This document shows, in pieces, positions 52,243-61,239 of a DNA stretch of 64,000 nt. Made by a program: the position numbers and the translations under genes. The notes beneath the pieces are model-generated. The model was not told where the DNA came from. It made no database searches and saw only the letters and a program-made list of their open reading frames with translations. Source of the stretch: Acidimicrobiales bacterium MED-G01 (GTDB lineage: Bacteria; Actinomycetota; Acidimicrobiia; Acidimicrobiales; Poriferisodalaceae); NCBI GenBank assembly GCA_002457435.1, contig NTLA01000001.1, forward strand, positions 62,001 through 126,000, given 5' to 3'. Each line of letters begins with the position of its first letter. Position 1 is the stretch's first letter.

Positions 52243-53478
52243 GTGATCTTTTCGGTCCAGCCAGTCGAACAACGATTTTTTGGTTGGCGCATCGTCGCTG
52301 CCTCCTTCACAGTCCTTTTTGTTGTGTACGGAGTCCAGTTCAGCTTCGGCACCTTTGTCGGGGATGTCGTCAAAGACACCGGATGGTCGGAAAGCCGACT
52401 ACAGCTCATATTTGCCATTTACATCGGTCTATACAGCGCCCTGTCAGCAGTAAGTGGTTGGCTAACAGATCGCCTGGGCCCACGACCAATCGTTGCAGTC
52501 GGAGCCCTACTACTCACGAGTGGATATTTGTTGTGGGCAACAGCCAACAGTTTGATCGTTGTCGCAATTGGCATGGCCGTAGTGGCTCCTCTCGGGATGA
52601 GCTGCTCCTGGGTGCCCTGTAATGCCACCGTCGTGCGATGGTTCGTGGTTCGGAGGGGCTTCGCCACAGCAGTTGCAACTGCAGGCGGAAGCTTGGCCAA
52701 TATTCTGGTTCCTCCGGTCGCAGCGGTGCTTGTTTCCGCCTACGGCTGGCGAGTTGCCATTCTGATCATGTCGGTCGTGGGTGGTGCCTGCATGTTGGCG
52801 AGTTCAGTTGTTCTCGAACGAGACCCTGAAGGGATCGGGCAGGAACCTGATGGGCGAATTAGGACAACAGTTGACGCTCAATTGGACTTAGTCGAAGGAA
52901 TGACCCCAGCTCAAGCCTGGAGAGATCCAAATTATTGGAAAATATTCGGGATGTACGCCCTCACGTTTCTGGCGGTTTTCGTGCCCTTTGTTCATGGTGT
53001 CCAATTCGCTCAGAGCCTAGGAGCCTCGTTGCAAACTGCCTCCACAGTGATCTCGGCAATAGGCATCGGCGGCTTAACTGGCAGGCTTGTGATGGGCCCT
53101 ATTTCCGATCGCATTGGGAGAAAGAACGCGGTTATGTTGGCCCTGTTCGTCGAAACCATTTCGTTTCTGGGGATGGCCGGCAGCAACACACTGTGGCTTT
53201 TGTATCCATCGGCGGTGGCGTTTGGTTTCGCATATGGGGGAGGGGTAGTCGTCTTCCCACCATTGGTTGCAGATTTGTTTGGGCGAGCACATGCGGGATC
53301 AATAGTTGGACGTATCTTTGCGACAGCCGGGTCGATGGCAGCTATAGGGCCGTACGCGGCACAACTTCTTCACGATGCTCTAGGCAACTACAAATGGGCG
53401 TTCTTGCTGGCAGGCTTGTCGAACGGGTTTGCCTTCCTCCTAGCTACCCGTCTTCCGCGGTCAGCAGAATCCGTTTAA
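52243..53478 (+). CDS. MFS transporter, monocarboxylate/oxalate-formate antiporter-like
   Basis: This 12-helix major facilitator protein has about 411 residues. The first cytoplasmic loop SGWLTDRLGPRPIV and the matching loop in the second half, MGPISDRIGRKNAVM, are motif A copies. FFGWRIVAASFTVLFVVYGVQFSFGTFV is helix 1, and the central loop PDGRIRTTVDAQLDLVEGMTPAQAWRDPNYWKIF is typical of the oxalate/formate-antiporter and MCT-like group, suggesting an organic acid substrate. The GTG at 52243 starts eight bases after the selenoprotein stop, so the two are probably cotranscribed. That link makes its substrate relevant to the selenoprotein's function. Confidence 0.88.
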   Translation: MIFSVQPVEQRFFGWRIVAASFTVLFVVYGVQFSFGTFVGDVVKDTGWSESRLQLIFAIYIGLYSALSAVSGWLTDRLGPRPIVAVGALLLTSGYLLWATANSLIVVAIGMAVVAPLGMSCSWVPCNATVVRWFVVRRGFATAVATAGGSLANILVPPVAAVLVSAYGWRVAILIMSVVGGACMLASSVVLERDPEGIGQEPDGRIRTTVDAQLDLVEGMTPAQAWRDPNYWKIFGMYALTFLAVFVPFVHGVQFAQSLGASLQTASTVISAIGIGGLTGRLVMGPISDRIGRKNAVMLALFVETISFLGMAGSNTLWLLYPSAVAFGFAYGGGVVVFPPLVADLFGRAHAGSIVGRIFATAGSMAAIGPYAAQLLHDALGNYKWAFLLAGLSNGFAFLLATRLPRSAESV

Positions 53479-53513
53479 AGATCAACGATTTACGTTATTG
53501 GGGCTATAGGTAG

Positions 53514-53546
53514 GCACCAGTACCCTGCTCGCTACTAATCTGGTGC
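53514..53546. repeat. Inverted repeat upstream of the 2-oxoacid oxidoreductase gene
   Basis: Perfect 7-base arms GCACCAG (53514-53520) and CTGGTGC (53540-53546) flank a 19-base spacer, ending 19 bases before the ATG at 53566. A possible -10 hexamer TATAGG (53505-53510) lies just upstream, which would place the repeat in the 5' leader or over the transcription start. It could be a repressor operator or an mRNA hairpin. No factor can be assigned. Confidence 0.3.
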
Positions 53547-53565
53547 AGAGGCACGAGGGGACACC

Positions 53566-56500
53566 ATGGCTTTAGCTGACTTTAAACTTGAGGATCGATT
53601 CGCGCTTAGCGAAGGTGACGTTGCGATGTCCGGAGTTCAAGCGTTACTTCGGGTCTTACTAGACCAACTTCGCGCTGATCGACGCGATGGGCTTAACAAT
53701 GCGGCCATGGTCTCTGGCTACAGGGGTTCCCCCTTGGGAGGAATTGACTCCCTGATGCTCGGCAACGCCCAAGAATTAGCTGACAACAACATTGAGTTCC
53801 TTCCAGGACTGAATGAAGATCTGGGTGCCACAACTGTTTGGGGATCGCAGCTCGCCAACCGTAACTTCGATGGCAAATTCGATGGCGTGTTGGGTATGTG
53901 GTACGGAAAAGCCCCGGGCGTGGACCGTTCTGGAGATGCGATCCGACATGCAAATGTCTGTGGCGTGGACCCCAAAGGGGGCGTGCTATTAGTCGCAGGT
54001 GATGACCCCGCTTCCAAATCCTCAACATTGGCTTCGGAATCAGAATTTGCCTTGCTTCACTTTCAAACACCGATCCTTTACCCGGGCACCGTTCAAGAGG
54101 TCGCTGACTACGGGCGAATCGGTTACGAACTTTCTCGATACAGCGGCCTTTGGGTGTCACTGAAAATTGTCACCAACGTCGCTGACGGGTACTCAACTAT
54201 CAAAGTTGGACCGGGACGGGTGCAGATGAAGCGTCCCGACTTCGAATGGGATGGCGTTCCCTGGCAACACACCCAGCAAGATTCACTTTTCGGCCCCTTC
54301 GCTGTTCGCCAAGAACTTGAAATTCATGAAGGTCGGATGGAAGCTACGGATGCTTTCACTCGTCTGAACAGCCTCGACCTAGTAGGTGGGGCCACCTCAG
54401 ATGCTCGCATAGGAATTGTTGCTGCGGGCAAAACGTATTACGACCTTCGCGAGGCCCTAGATCGGATGGGGCTTGACGAAGCTGCGCTCAAACAACGGGG
54501 AGTGCGACTCTATAAGCCGGCCGTTGTATGGCCGCTCGAAGCTCAAGGAGTTAAAGAATTTGCCCGCGGCCTCGACACCATCGTCGTTGTCGAAGAAAAA
54601 CGTGCATTCATTGAAATGTTTATGCGGGAAATCTTGTACGGCTCATCGGACGCTCCGGCCATCCTGGGTAAGCGCGACGCGACCAATGCATTCTGGTTCC
54701 CTGGCCATGGAGAGATGGACGCCGACCTGATTGCCCGCAAGATTCGACCATTTCTCGTCGAATGCTTGGGAGAAGATGCTGTTGGTCCGGCGGTGCGGGA
54801 ACGAATAACAATCCCCGTTTCACTGGGTAGTCCGGACGACAAGAAACAGTCAAACCGAACCCCTAACTTCTGTTCCGGGTGTCCTCACAATCGATCGACC
54901 TGGGTTCCGGAGGGCTCCGAAGCCGGCGGAGGAATCGGATGTCATGGAATGGCATCAATGACCCCTACGAGAAACGTGAAAGGTACAACCCAGATGGGTG
55001 GCGAAGGCGTCCAATGGGTTGGAGCGGCACCATTCGTCACTATGGACCACCGTTTCCAAAATATCGGCGACGGAACTTTCCACCATTCCGGGTCGCTGGC
55101 AGTCCGACAGGCAGTAGCGGCAGGTACCAACGTCACCTACAAGATTCTCTACAACGCGGCAGTAGCGATGACAGGAGGCCAAGACGTTGATGGCGGAATG
55201 ACAGTCCCCGAACTGTCACGGTCGTTAGACGCAGAAGGTGTCTCAAAAGTCATGGTTCTTACCCACGACACAGAAAAATACGGAGAGGACGCACACTTCG
55301 CCGAAGGTACGGAAGTTTGGCATCGAGACCGCCTTGATGAAGCCCAACTGATCCTGCGAGACATCCCCGGATGCACAGTGCTCATCTATGACCAGCCATG
55401 TGCGGCAGAGCTTCGTCGCGACCGGAAACGAGGCAAGGTCGCGGAACCAGCAATGGCTGTCTACATAAATGAAGCAGTATGTGAAGGATGCGGCGATTGC
55501 GGCGAAAAATCCAGCTGTCTTTCCGTGCAGCCTGTGGAAACTGAATTCGGTAGGAAAACAGCCATACATCAGTCATCTTGCAACAAGGATTTCACGTGTC
55601 TTGACGGTGATTGCCCAGCCTTTATCGAAGTAATACCGGGCGGCGCTGTTCCTCAAAAGTCAGCGTTAGCAGTAGCAGAGATCGCTGAAGATCAAATTGA
55701 GCCCGATCGGCTCGATGAAGGCAATGTCTTGATGATTGGTATTGGAGGAACTGGGGTAGTAACCGTCAACCAGCTCTTGGCGACAGCCGCCCTTCTAGAC
55801 GGTAAAGAAGCTCACGGACTAGACCAGACTGGCCTCGCGCAAAAAGGTGGTCCAGTTGTATCTAACCTCAAGATCCGGCGCCCCGATGGTGAACTGGAAT
55901 TGGGTGAAGCCAACAAGATTGCAACAGGAGAAGCCGATGCATACATCGTCTTCGACCTATTAAGCGGTACCAACCCGGCCAACCTAGAAAAAGCAATGCC
56001 CGGACGGACCGTAGCGCTTGTGTCATCAAGCAAAGTACCCACCGGAGCCATGGTCCGTGACACCTCGGCTAAGTACCCCGAGTGGTCGGCTCTTCAAGAC
56101 TCAATCGATAGTGCCACGATTGCCGAGAGGAACGTTTACTACGACGCTGGGAACCTGTCAGACAATCTATTCAGATCTCACATGCCGGCGAACATCATCG
56201 TCCTGGGTTCCGCCTATCAGAGCGGAGTTGTCCCCATTAGCGCAGTCGCAATAGAACGAGCGATTGAGTTAAACGGTGTAGCAGTTGAGATGAATACCCA
56301 GGCATTCAGAATTGGGCGTCAGATCGTTCTTGATCCGAACTTCATCGAATCATTGGGTATTGAAAGCGAAGGAAAAGCTAGTCGGGAAACCAAAGTTTCG
56401 GCTGAGCTAGAGAGTCTTATCCAATCGGTTCCGGAATCATTTGAAGAACTTGAGAGACTTCTTAAGATTCGGGCGGCAGAACTTGTCGATTATCAGAACA

Positions 56501-57051
56501 ACAATTACGCCAAGAAGTATGTGGAGAAAGTAAGCGCGGTTCGAAGAGCAGAGGCAGCAGTGGGTGAAGACACTCGGCTGTCAGAGGCTTATGCACGATA
56601 TCTCTTCAAACTCATGGCCTACAAGGATGAGTACGAAGTGGCTCGCCTTCACCGCTCGAAAGCTTTCCAAGAATCCGTCCGCCAACAGTTTGGGGACCGC
56701 AGCAAGGTCACCTACAAGCTGCACCCGCCTTCGATGAGACGGCTGGGGCTCGAGCAGAAAATAGGATTAGGCCGCTCCGGAGATGTTGCCTTCGCACTGT
56801 TACGCAGGATGAAGTTCTTACGCGGAACGCCATTGGATGTATTCGGCAACACAGCCCACCGCAAGATGGAACGGGACCTAATCGGCGAATACGAAGAGAT
56901 GATCGATCAAGCACTGACAGATCTTCGTCCTGAGACCTATGACAGAGCGGTTCAGTTGGCAGAACTTCCGGACATGATTCGCGGCTACGAAGGAATCAAG
57001 GAAGCAAACGTCGAGAAGTTCCGCCAGGCGGCCAACGAAATTTTGAGCTGA
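53566..57051 (+). CDS. Fused indolepyruvate ferredoxin oxidoreductase (2-oxoacid oxidoreductase, IorAB type)
   Basis: This large 1161-residue enzyme is of the fused IOR type, oxidatively decarboxylating aryl or branched 2-oxoacids to acyl-CoA. The order is a pyrimidine-binding domain (SGYRGSPLGGIDSLM), then the TPP domain with PNFCSGCPHNRST, GGIGCHGMASM and GDGTFHHSG. A Cys-rich iron-sulfur insert near residues 635-685 follows (CEGCGDCGEKSSC, SSCNKDFTCLDGDCPAF). The gamma (IorB) domain begins VLMIGIGGTGVVTVNQLLA with LDQTGLAQKGGPVVSNLKI, and a C-terminal extension ends in a DUF6537-like helical region. It is usual for aerobic proteobacteria and actinobacteria. The gene is monocistronic, with an inverted repeat upstream and a hairpin downstream. 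Confidence 0.93.
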   Translation: MALADFKLEDRFALSEGDVAMSGVQALLRVLLDQLRADRRDGLNNAAMVSGYRGSPLGGIDSLMLGNAQELADNNIEFLPGLNEDLGATTVWGSQLANRNFDGKFDGVLGMWYGKAPGVDRSGDAIRHANVCGVDPKGGVLLVAGDDPASKSSTLASESEFALLHFQTPILYPGTVQEVADYGRIGYELSRYSGLWVSLKIVTNVADGYSTIKVGPGRVQMKRPDFEWDGVPWQHTQQDSLFGPFAVRQELEIHEGRMEATDAFTRLNSLDLVGGATSDARIGIVAAGKTYYDLREALDRMGLDEAALKQRGVRLYKPAVVWPLEAQGVKEFARGLDTIVVVEEKRAFIEMFMREILYGSSDAPAILGKRDATNAFWFPGHGEMDADLIARKIRPFLVECLGEDAVGPAVRERITIPVSLGSPDDKKQSNRTPNFCSGCPHNRSTWVPEGSEAGGGIGCHGMASMTPTRNVKGTTQMGGEGVQWVGAAPFVTMDHRFQNIGDGTFHHSGSLAVRQAVAAGTNVTYKILYNAAVAMTGGQDVDGGMTVPELSRSLDAEGVSKVMVLTHDTEKYGEDAHFAEGTEVWHRDRLDEAQLILRDIPGCTVLIYDQPCAAELRRDRKRGKVAEPAMAVYINEAVCEGCGDCGEKSSCLSVQPVETEFGRKTAIHQSSCNKDFTCLDGDCPAFIEVIPGGAVPQKSALAVAEIAEDQIEPDRLDEGNVLMIGIGGTGVVTVNQLLATAALLDGKEAHGLDQTGLAQKGGPVVSNLKIRRPDGELELGEANKIATGEADAYIVFDLLSGTNPANLEKAMPGRTVALVSSSKVPTGAMVRDTSAKYPEWSALQDSIDSATIAERNVYYDAGNLSDNLFRSHMPANIIVLGSAYQSGVVPISAVAIERAIELNGVAVEMNTQAFRIGRQIVLDPNFIESLGIESEGKASRETKVSAELESLIQSVPESFEELERLLKIRAAELVDYQNNNYAKKYVEKVSAVRRAEAAVGEDTRLSEAYARYLFKLMAYKDEYEVARLHRSKAFQESVRQQFGDRSKVTYKLHPPSMRRLGLEQKIGLGRSGDVAFALLRRMKFLRGTPLDVFGNTAHRKMERDLIGEYEEMIDQALTDLRPETYDRAVQLAELPDMIRGYEGIKEANVEKFRQAANEILS

Positions 57052-57110
57052 CCAGAACACACGAGCCCAGCCTTCAGGTGGCCGAACAGTCGTATTGCCA
57101 GCGGCGAAAG

Positions 57111-57146
57111 CAGATCTCAAGCAGTTCCTAACTGCCTTGAGATCTG
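57111..57146 (+). terminator. Terminator-like hairpin after the IOR gene
   Basis: A long imperfect inverted repeat has 11 perfect pairs, CAGATCTCAAG (57111-57121) with CTTGAGATCTG (57136-57146), continued by CAGTT/AACTG with one bulged C, closing on a 3-base loop. It lies 60 bases after the IOR stop. Only a weak T-rich tail (TTGATTAA) follows. It is also the leader region of the cystathionine beta-synthase gene, so an attenuating role is conceivable. Confidence 0.55.
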
Positions 57147-57197
57147 TTGATTAACGGTGTGAATGGGATCGAGAACGACCAGACTAGAGGCATGGAC

Positions 57198-58592
57198 ATG
57201 CGGGACTTAGATGTTGCCGATTCAGTGCTTGACCTGGTAGGAAACACCCCGCTGGTGAAGCTGCCGAGAATAGGAGAACAATCTCCCTGCCCTATCGTCG
57301 CAAAGCTTGAGACGACAAATCCCGGCGGTAGCTCTAAAGATCGACCAGCATTGGTCATGATTGACGAGGCAGAAAAGGCTGGACTCCTGAAGCCGGGAGG
57401 CACCATTATCGAACCGACGTCTGGCAACACCGGGGTGGGTTTGGCCATAGTCGCCGCGCAACGTGGTTACGACTGCATCTTTGTGATGACTGACAAAGTT
57501 AGTAGCGAAAAGGTCACTCTCCTAGAGGCCTATGGCGCTGAAGTAGTCGTCTGCCCGGTGGCGGTAGCGCCAGACGATCCGCGTTCGTACTACTCCACTG
57601 CGGAACGACTGGTCAAAGAGGTCCCCAACGCGTACCGACCAAACCAGTATCACAATCAAGCCAACCCGAAAGCGCACTACGAGTCCACAGGTCCTGAAAT
57701 ATGGGAACAGACCAAAGGTCGGGTGACTCATTTTGTCGCGGGAGCAGGCACCGGAGGGACAATTACCGGTGTTGGTAAATTCTTGAAAGAACAGAACCCT
57801 CAAATACAGATAATTGCGGCCGACCCAGTCAATTCCGTTTATTCAGGAGGCAATGGCCGCCCTTATCTCGTCGAAGGCGTTGGTGAAGATTTCTGGCCCG
57901 ATACCTATGACCCGGAAATAGTTGATTCAACTATCGCGATAAGTGACGCCGACTCGTTTTCCATGGCGCATCGAGTCACCATCGAGGAAGGGATTCTCAT
58001 TGGGGGCTCCGGAGGAACAGCGGTTGCCGCGGCGCTGGAAGCAGCTAAGGGCCTGACAGCAGAAGACCTAGTGGTAGTCCTTATCCCTGATAGTGGCCGC
58101 GGGTACCTGAGCAAGGTCTTTGACAAAACTTGGATGGCGAATATGGGTTTTTCGAAGTGTGAGGGATTAAGCGTCGCAGACCTGCTCGAGCCTGGGTCAA
58201 ACGCAGAATCGAAATTGATCTACGTCTCACCTGAGACCAAGGTTCGGCAGGCAATTGAAACGATGCGACAGCATGAGCTATCCCGTCTACCGGTGGCAAA
58301 AGGTGAAATGCCGATAGCAGCTGCTGAAGTCATGGGGTCAATATCTGAAGACTCTCTTATGCAAAAATCTTTCGGTGCTCACGATTTCCTCGACCGGTCG
58401 GTTGAGGAAGTGCTGGACCCGTCTTTGCCTGTTATCGGACTAGGGGAATCAGCGATGACTGCGCTAAGCAAACTTGAGATTTCTCCTGTTCTACTAGTGC
58501 TTGATGCCGGTAAGCCGCACGCCTTACTGACAGAATCACATCTGATGAACTCTGAGATCGCTAAACAACTTTTGAAGGTGGACACGAAATGA
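57198..58592 (+). CDS. Cystathionine beta-synthase (PLP domain plus tandem CBS domains)
   Basis: This PLP enzyme condenses serine (or O-acetylserine) with homocysteine. It has an N-terminal fold-type II domain: LDLVGNTPLVKLPR, PLP Lys47 in NPGGSSKDRPAL, phosphate/Asn loop EPTSGNTGVGLA, and GAGTGGTITGVGKFL. A C-terminal pair of CBS domains (about 335-460) begins SKLIYVSPETKVRQAIETMRQHELSRLPVAKGE. The length of 464 residues matches actinobacterial Cbs. ATG 57198 is chosen because AGAGG is spaced 7 bases before it; ATG 57192 is an alternative. It overlaps the gamma-synthase start (ATGA), a conserved actinobacterial pairing for transsulfuration. No heme-binding N-terminal domain is present. Confidence 0.93.
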   Translation: MRDLDVADSVLDLVGNTPLVKLPRIGEQSPCPIVAKLETTNPGGSSKDRPALVMIDEAEKAGLLKPGGTIIEPTSGNTGVGLAIVAAQRGYDCIFVMTDKVSSEKVTLLEAYGAEVVVCPVAVAPDDPRSYYSTAERLVKEVPNAYRPNQYHNQANPKAHYESTGPEIWEQTKGRVTHFVAGAGTGGTITGVGKFLKEQNPQIQIIAADPVNSVYSGGNGRPYLVEGVGEDFWPDTYDPEIVDSTIAISDADSFSMAHRVTIEEGILIGGSGGTAVAAALEAAKGLTAEDLVVVLIPDSGRGYLSKVFDKTWMANMGFSKCEGLSVADLLEPGSNAESKLIYVSPETKVRQAIETMRQHELSRLPVAKGEMPIAAAEVMGSISEDSLMQKSFGAHDFLDRSVEEVLDPSLPVIGLGESAMTALSKLEISPVLLVLDAGKPHALLTESHLMNSEIAKQLLKVDTK

Positions 58593-59779
58593 TGGGCGGT
58601 GACCCTCTCCTTTCGGGCTTCGAAGACCCGAATGAATTCGGCTTTGAGACACGCGCAATTCGAGCTGGCCAACCTCATGACCAACGAACCGGCGGCGTAG
58701 TAACGCCTATAGCAATGTCCACAACCTTCGCGCAGGATTCACCAGGTGCTCCAAAGAATGGATATGAATATTCGAGAACTGGAAACCCCACACGCCACGC
58801 GTACGAAGCTTGTGTGGCCTCTTTAGAAGGCGCCCAATATGGTTTTGCTTTCGCTAGCGGACTCTCCGCTGAAGACGCCCTATTTCGACAACTGACTCCT
58901 GGATCTCAAATCTTGTTAGGCAACGACGCTTATGGAGGGACTTTTCGGTTGATCGATAGTGTCCACGGCAAGAAGTCAGGGCTAGCGAACGCGGCGGTCG
59001 ATCTCACGAAACCAGAGCAAATCAAAGAAGCTTGGACCCCGGACTCAAGGATGGTCTGGTTAGAAACACCGACAAATCCGATGCTTTCGGTCTTCGATAT
59101 TCAAGCAATCTCCGATGTAGTGCATGAGTTAGGGGGCATGGTCGTAGTCGACAACACATTTGCGACTCCTTACCTGCAGCAGCCGTTAGCTTTGGGTGCC
59201 GATGTCGTAGTTCACTCAGCTACCAAATACATCGGCGGCCACAGTGATGTGGTCGGAGGGTTCGTAGCCACCAACAATGAGTCGTTAGCTGAGGATCTGG
59301 TCTACATACAGAACGCGGTTGGTGCTATTCCCAGCCCATTTGACTGTTACCTCGCCTTAAGAGGGGTTAAGACGTTGCCTGTGCGAATGGACCGGCACTG
59401 CGAAAACGCTCAGCTAATTGTCGACGTGTTGGGTGACCATGATGCTGTTAGCCAAGTTTTGTATCCAGGGCTTGAAGACCACCCTGGCCATGAGGTAGCG
59501 AAAAGGCAAATGAAAAACTTTGGTGGAATGGTGAGCTTTCGACTAAAGGGAGGGCAAGCTGCCGCTGAGCGTCTTGTGACCCAAACTGAGGTGTTTACCC
59601 TTGCCGAGTCCCTAGGCGCGGTGGAGTCACTCATAGAACACCCAGGAGTTATGACGCATCTCTCGGTCGCAGGTTCGGCACTCGAAGTCCCGGACGATCT
59701 CATTCGCATCTCGGTAGGCATCGAATCAGCTGATGACCTAGTCGCAGATCTCGTTCAGGCCCTCGACCAAGCGAGCTGA
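58589..59779 (+). CDS. Cystathionine gamma-synthase/gamma-lyase family enzyme
   Basis: This PLP-dependent Cys/Met-metabolism enzyme has 396 residues. Segments are FETRAIRAGQPHDQRTGGVVTPI, YEYSRTGNPTRHAYE, FASGLSAEDAL, the PLP region VVVDNTFATPYLQQPLALGADVVVHSATKYIGGHSD (Schiff-base Lys about 213), and the C-terminal SLGAVESLIEHPGVMTH. The family covers MetB (forward) and gamma-lyase (reverse) transsulfuration. Coupling to cystathionine beta-synthase argues for reverse transsulfuration from homocysteine to cysteine, but actinobacterial members are often bifunctional. The start overlaps the beta-synthase stop. Confidence 0.92.
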   Translation: MMGGDPLLSGFEDPNEFGFETRAIRAGQPHDQRTGGVVTPIAMSTTFAQDSPGAPKNGYEYSRTGNPTRHAYEACVASLEGAQYGFAFASGLSAEDALFRQLTPGSQILLGNDAYGGTFRLIDSVHGKKSGLANAAVDLTKPEQIKEAWTPDSRMVWLETPTNPMLSVFDIQAISDVVHELGGMVVVDNTFATPYLQQPLALGADVVVHSATKYIGGHSDVVGGFVATNNESLAEDLVYIQNAVGAIPSPFDCYLALRGVKTLPVRMDRHCENAQLIVDVLGDHDAVSQVLYPGLEDHPGHEVAKRQMKNFGGMVSFRLKGGQAAAERLVTQTEVFTLAESLGAVESLIEHPGVMTHLSVAGSALEVPDDLIRISVGIESADDLVADLVQALDQAS

Positions 59780-59804
59780 CACCTTTCGGTACCCCAAAAC
59801 AGAA

Positions 59805-59831
59805 TTTACAGTGCCGTAACACAAACGAAAC
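59805..59831 (+). promoter_or_regulatory. GlnR-like box upstream of amt
   Basis: Three pentamers occur at exact 11-base spacing: TTTAC (59805-59809), GTAAC (59816-59820) and GAAAC (59827-59831), separated by 6 bases each. The last two give GTAAC-n6-GAAAC, the core half-box (gTnAC-n6-GaAAC) of the actinobacterial nitrogen regulator GlnR as I know it. The site is 66 bases upstream of the ammonium transporter start, where GlnR activates amtB in Streptomyces and mycobacteria. The site is seen directly; the regulator itself is not in the window. Confidence 0.55.
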
Positions 59832-59897
59832 TGCCCGATGATTTTCCTTGTCTAGTTTCTGTCGGAGCGGATCCCATCCGCGCGGAAGGAAGATCGA

Positions 59898-61100
59898 ATG
59901 GAAGGCAATATCGCCTGGGTCCTGACCTCTGCTGCCTTGGTACTTTTTATGGTGCCGGGGTTAGCCCTTTTCTATGGGGGTATGGTCAGAGCCAAGAACG
60001 CGCTGAACATGTTGAACATGAACATGTGGTGCTTAGGGATTGTGCCCGTGGTCTGGGTACTGGTTGGATTTAGTTTGGCTTCGGGCGATAGCGGTCGAAG
60101 CTGGCTTGGCGACCTGAGCGTCATGGGTATGAAGGGCATTCACGATGCCGAAGGAATAGCAACATTCGCGTTTCTTATGACATTCGCATGCATTACCCCA
60201 GCTTTGATTTCCGGAGCTGTCGCAGACCGTATGAAATTCTCTGCCTGGATGATCTTTGTGCCAGTTTGGTCTCTGGTTGTTTACGCTCCTGTTGTCTACT
60301 GGGTCTACGGCGCGGACGGCTGGATCTTCAATCTGCCTGCGCACGACTTTGCAGGCGGTACAGCGATTCACGTGAACGCGGGTGCCGCAGCATTGGCACT
60401 GGCAATCGTGCTCGGCAAGAGAACAGGTTGGCCTCAGAACCGTCCCGCACCGCACAACATCCCATTCGTCATGCTGGGAGCGGGAATTCTCTGGTTCGGG
60501 TGGTTCGGCTTCAATGCTGGGTCAGCTTTAGCGGCCGACGGAGCAGCAACTCAAGCGTTCGTCAACACATTCATAGCGGGCGCCGCCGGCATGGTTTCGT
60601 GGATGATCGTAGAAATGGCCAAAACAGGAAAGGTCAGCACCATAGGAATGGCATCGGGCATAGTCGCCGCATTAGTGGCCATAACACCAGCTGCTGGCTT
60701 TGTCGGATCTATGCATTCGTTTGTCTTCGGCGCTTTGGCTGGAGTCATCTGTTTCTTCGCTATCGAGGCAAAGTTTCGCTTCGGTTTCGATGACAGCCTG
60801 GATGTTGTCGGCATCCACTTTGTAGGCGGTGCCGTTGGCGGAATACTGCTTGGATTTATGGCTGATTCCTCAGCAGTTCCCGGTGGCGACTTCGAAAATG
60901 GGGTGTTCTTTGGTGGAGGGATCCTCTTGTGGAATCAGATTCTCTCGATAGCCGTTGTCACTGCCTTCTCCTTCGTAGCCACTTACATAATCGCCAAAGT
61001 TATGGATAAGACAATTGGACTTAGAGTCACAGAAAGCACTGAAATGACAGGCCTAGATGTCAGCGACCATGGTGAAGCCGCATACGTGATGGAGCCTTAA
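59898..61100 (+). CDS. amt: Ammonium transporter (Amt/MEP/Rh family)
   Basis: This integral membrane ammonium channel has 400 residues and about 11 helices. Pore features are the twin histidines, in DFAGGTAIHVNAGAAA (about residue 158) and VVGIHFVGGAVGG (about 305), and the conserved Asp of HDFAGGT. The N-terminal ALVLFMVPGLALFYGGMVRAKNALNM is the canonical first helix pair. The C-terminus after the last helix is cytoplasmic and short. The start has an excellent ribosome-binding site (GGAAGGAAGA). A GlnR-like box lies upstream and a strong terminator downstream. No glnK/glnD follows, unlike the usual actinobacterial amtB-glnK-glnD operon. Confidence 0.96.
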   Translation: MEGNIAWVLTSAALVLFMVPGLALFYGGMVRAKNALNMLNMNMWCLGIVPVVWVLVGFSLASGDSGRSWLGDLSVMGMKGIHDAEGIATFAFLMTFACITPALISGAVADRMKFSAWMIFVPVWSLVVYAPVVYWVYGADGWIFNLPAHDFAGGTAIHVNAGAAALALAIVLGKRTGWPQNRPAPHNIPFVMLGAGILWFGWFGFNAGSALAADGAATQAFVNTFIAGAAGMVSWMIVEMAKTGKVSTIGMASGIVAALVAITPAAGFVGSMHSFVFGALAGVICFFAIEAKFRFGFDDSLDVVGIHFVGGAVGGILLGFMADSSAVPGGDFENGVFFGGGILLWNQILSIAVVTAFSFVATYIIAKVMDKTIGLRVTESTEMTGLDVSDHGEAAYVMEP

Positions 61101-61188
61101 TCTCAGTAGAAGTAATTCCACGGAGCCCGTCGATTTAGGCGGCGTTGGGGACAGCTAACTGGTGATCTGATCTCCCCACGACCTGGGC

Positions 61189-61227
61189 AGCAAGCCCGCA
61201 TCGAAGCGACATCGATGCGGGCTTGCT
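61189..61227 (+). terminator. Strong intrinsic-type terminator downstream of amt
   Basis: A perfect 16-base-pair stem AGCAAGCCCGCATCGA (61189-61204) with TCGATGCGGGCTTGCT (61212-61227) closes a 7-base loop. The sequence ACGTTTCTTC follows directly, a modest T-rich tail. It ends the amt transcript 89 bases past the stop and 12 bases before the GTG of the phosphatase gene. It therefore also lies in the leader or core promoter of that gene. Confidence 0.85.
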
Positions 61228-61239
61228 ACGTTTCTTCAC

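Noticed and set aside
52935-53513. A 192-residue plus-strand open frame
   Set aside because: It is an alternative frame of the MFS transporter, with no conserved motif.
57052-57197. Possible SAM or other riboswitch before the transsulfuration genes
   Set aside because: No SAM-I, SAM-II or SAM-IV core is recognisable. The single long hairpin is adequately explained as a terminator of the preceding gene.
60188-60793. A 201-residue plus-strand open frame
   Set aside because: It is an alternative frame of the ammonium transporter, with Arg/Ser/Cys-rich non-protein-like composition.
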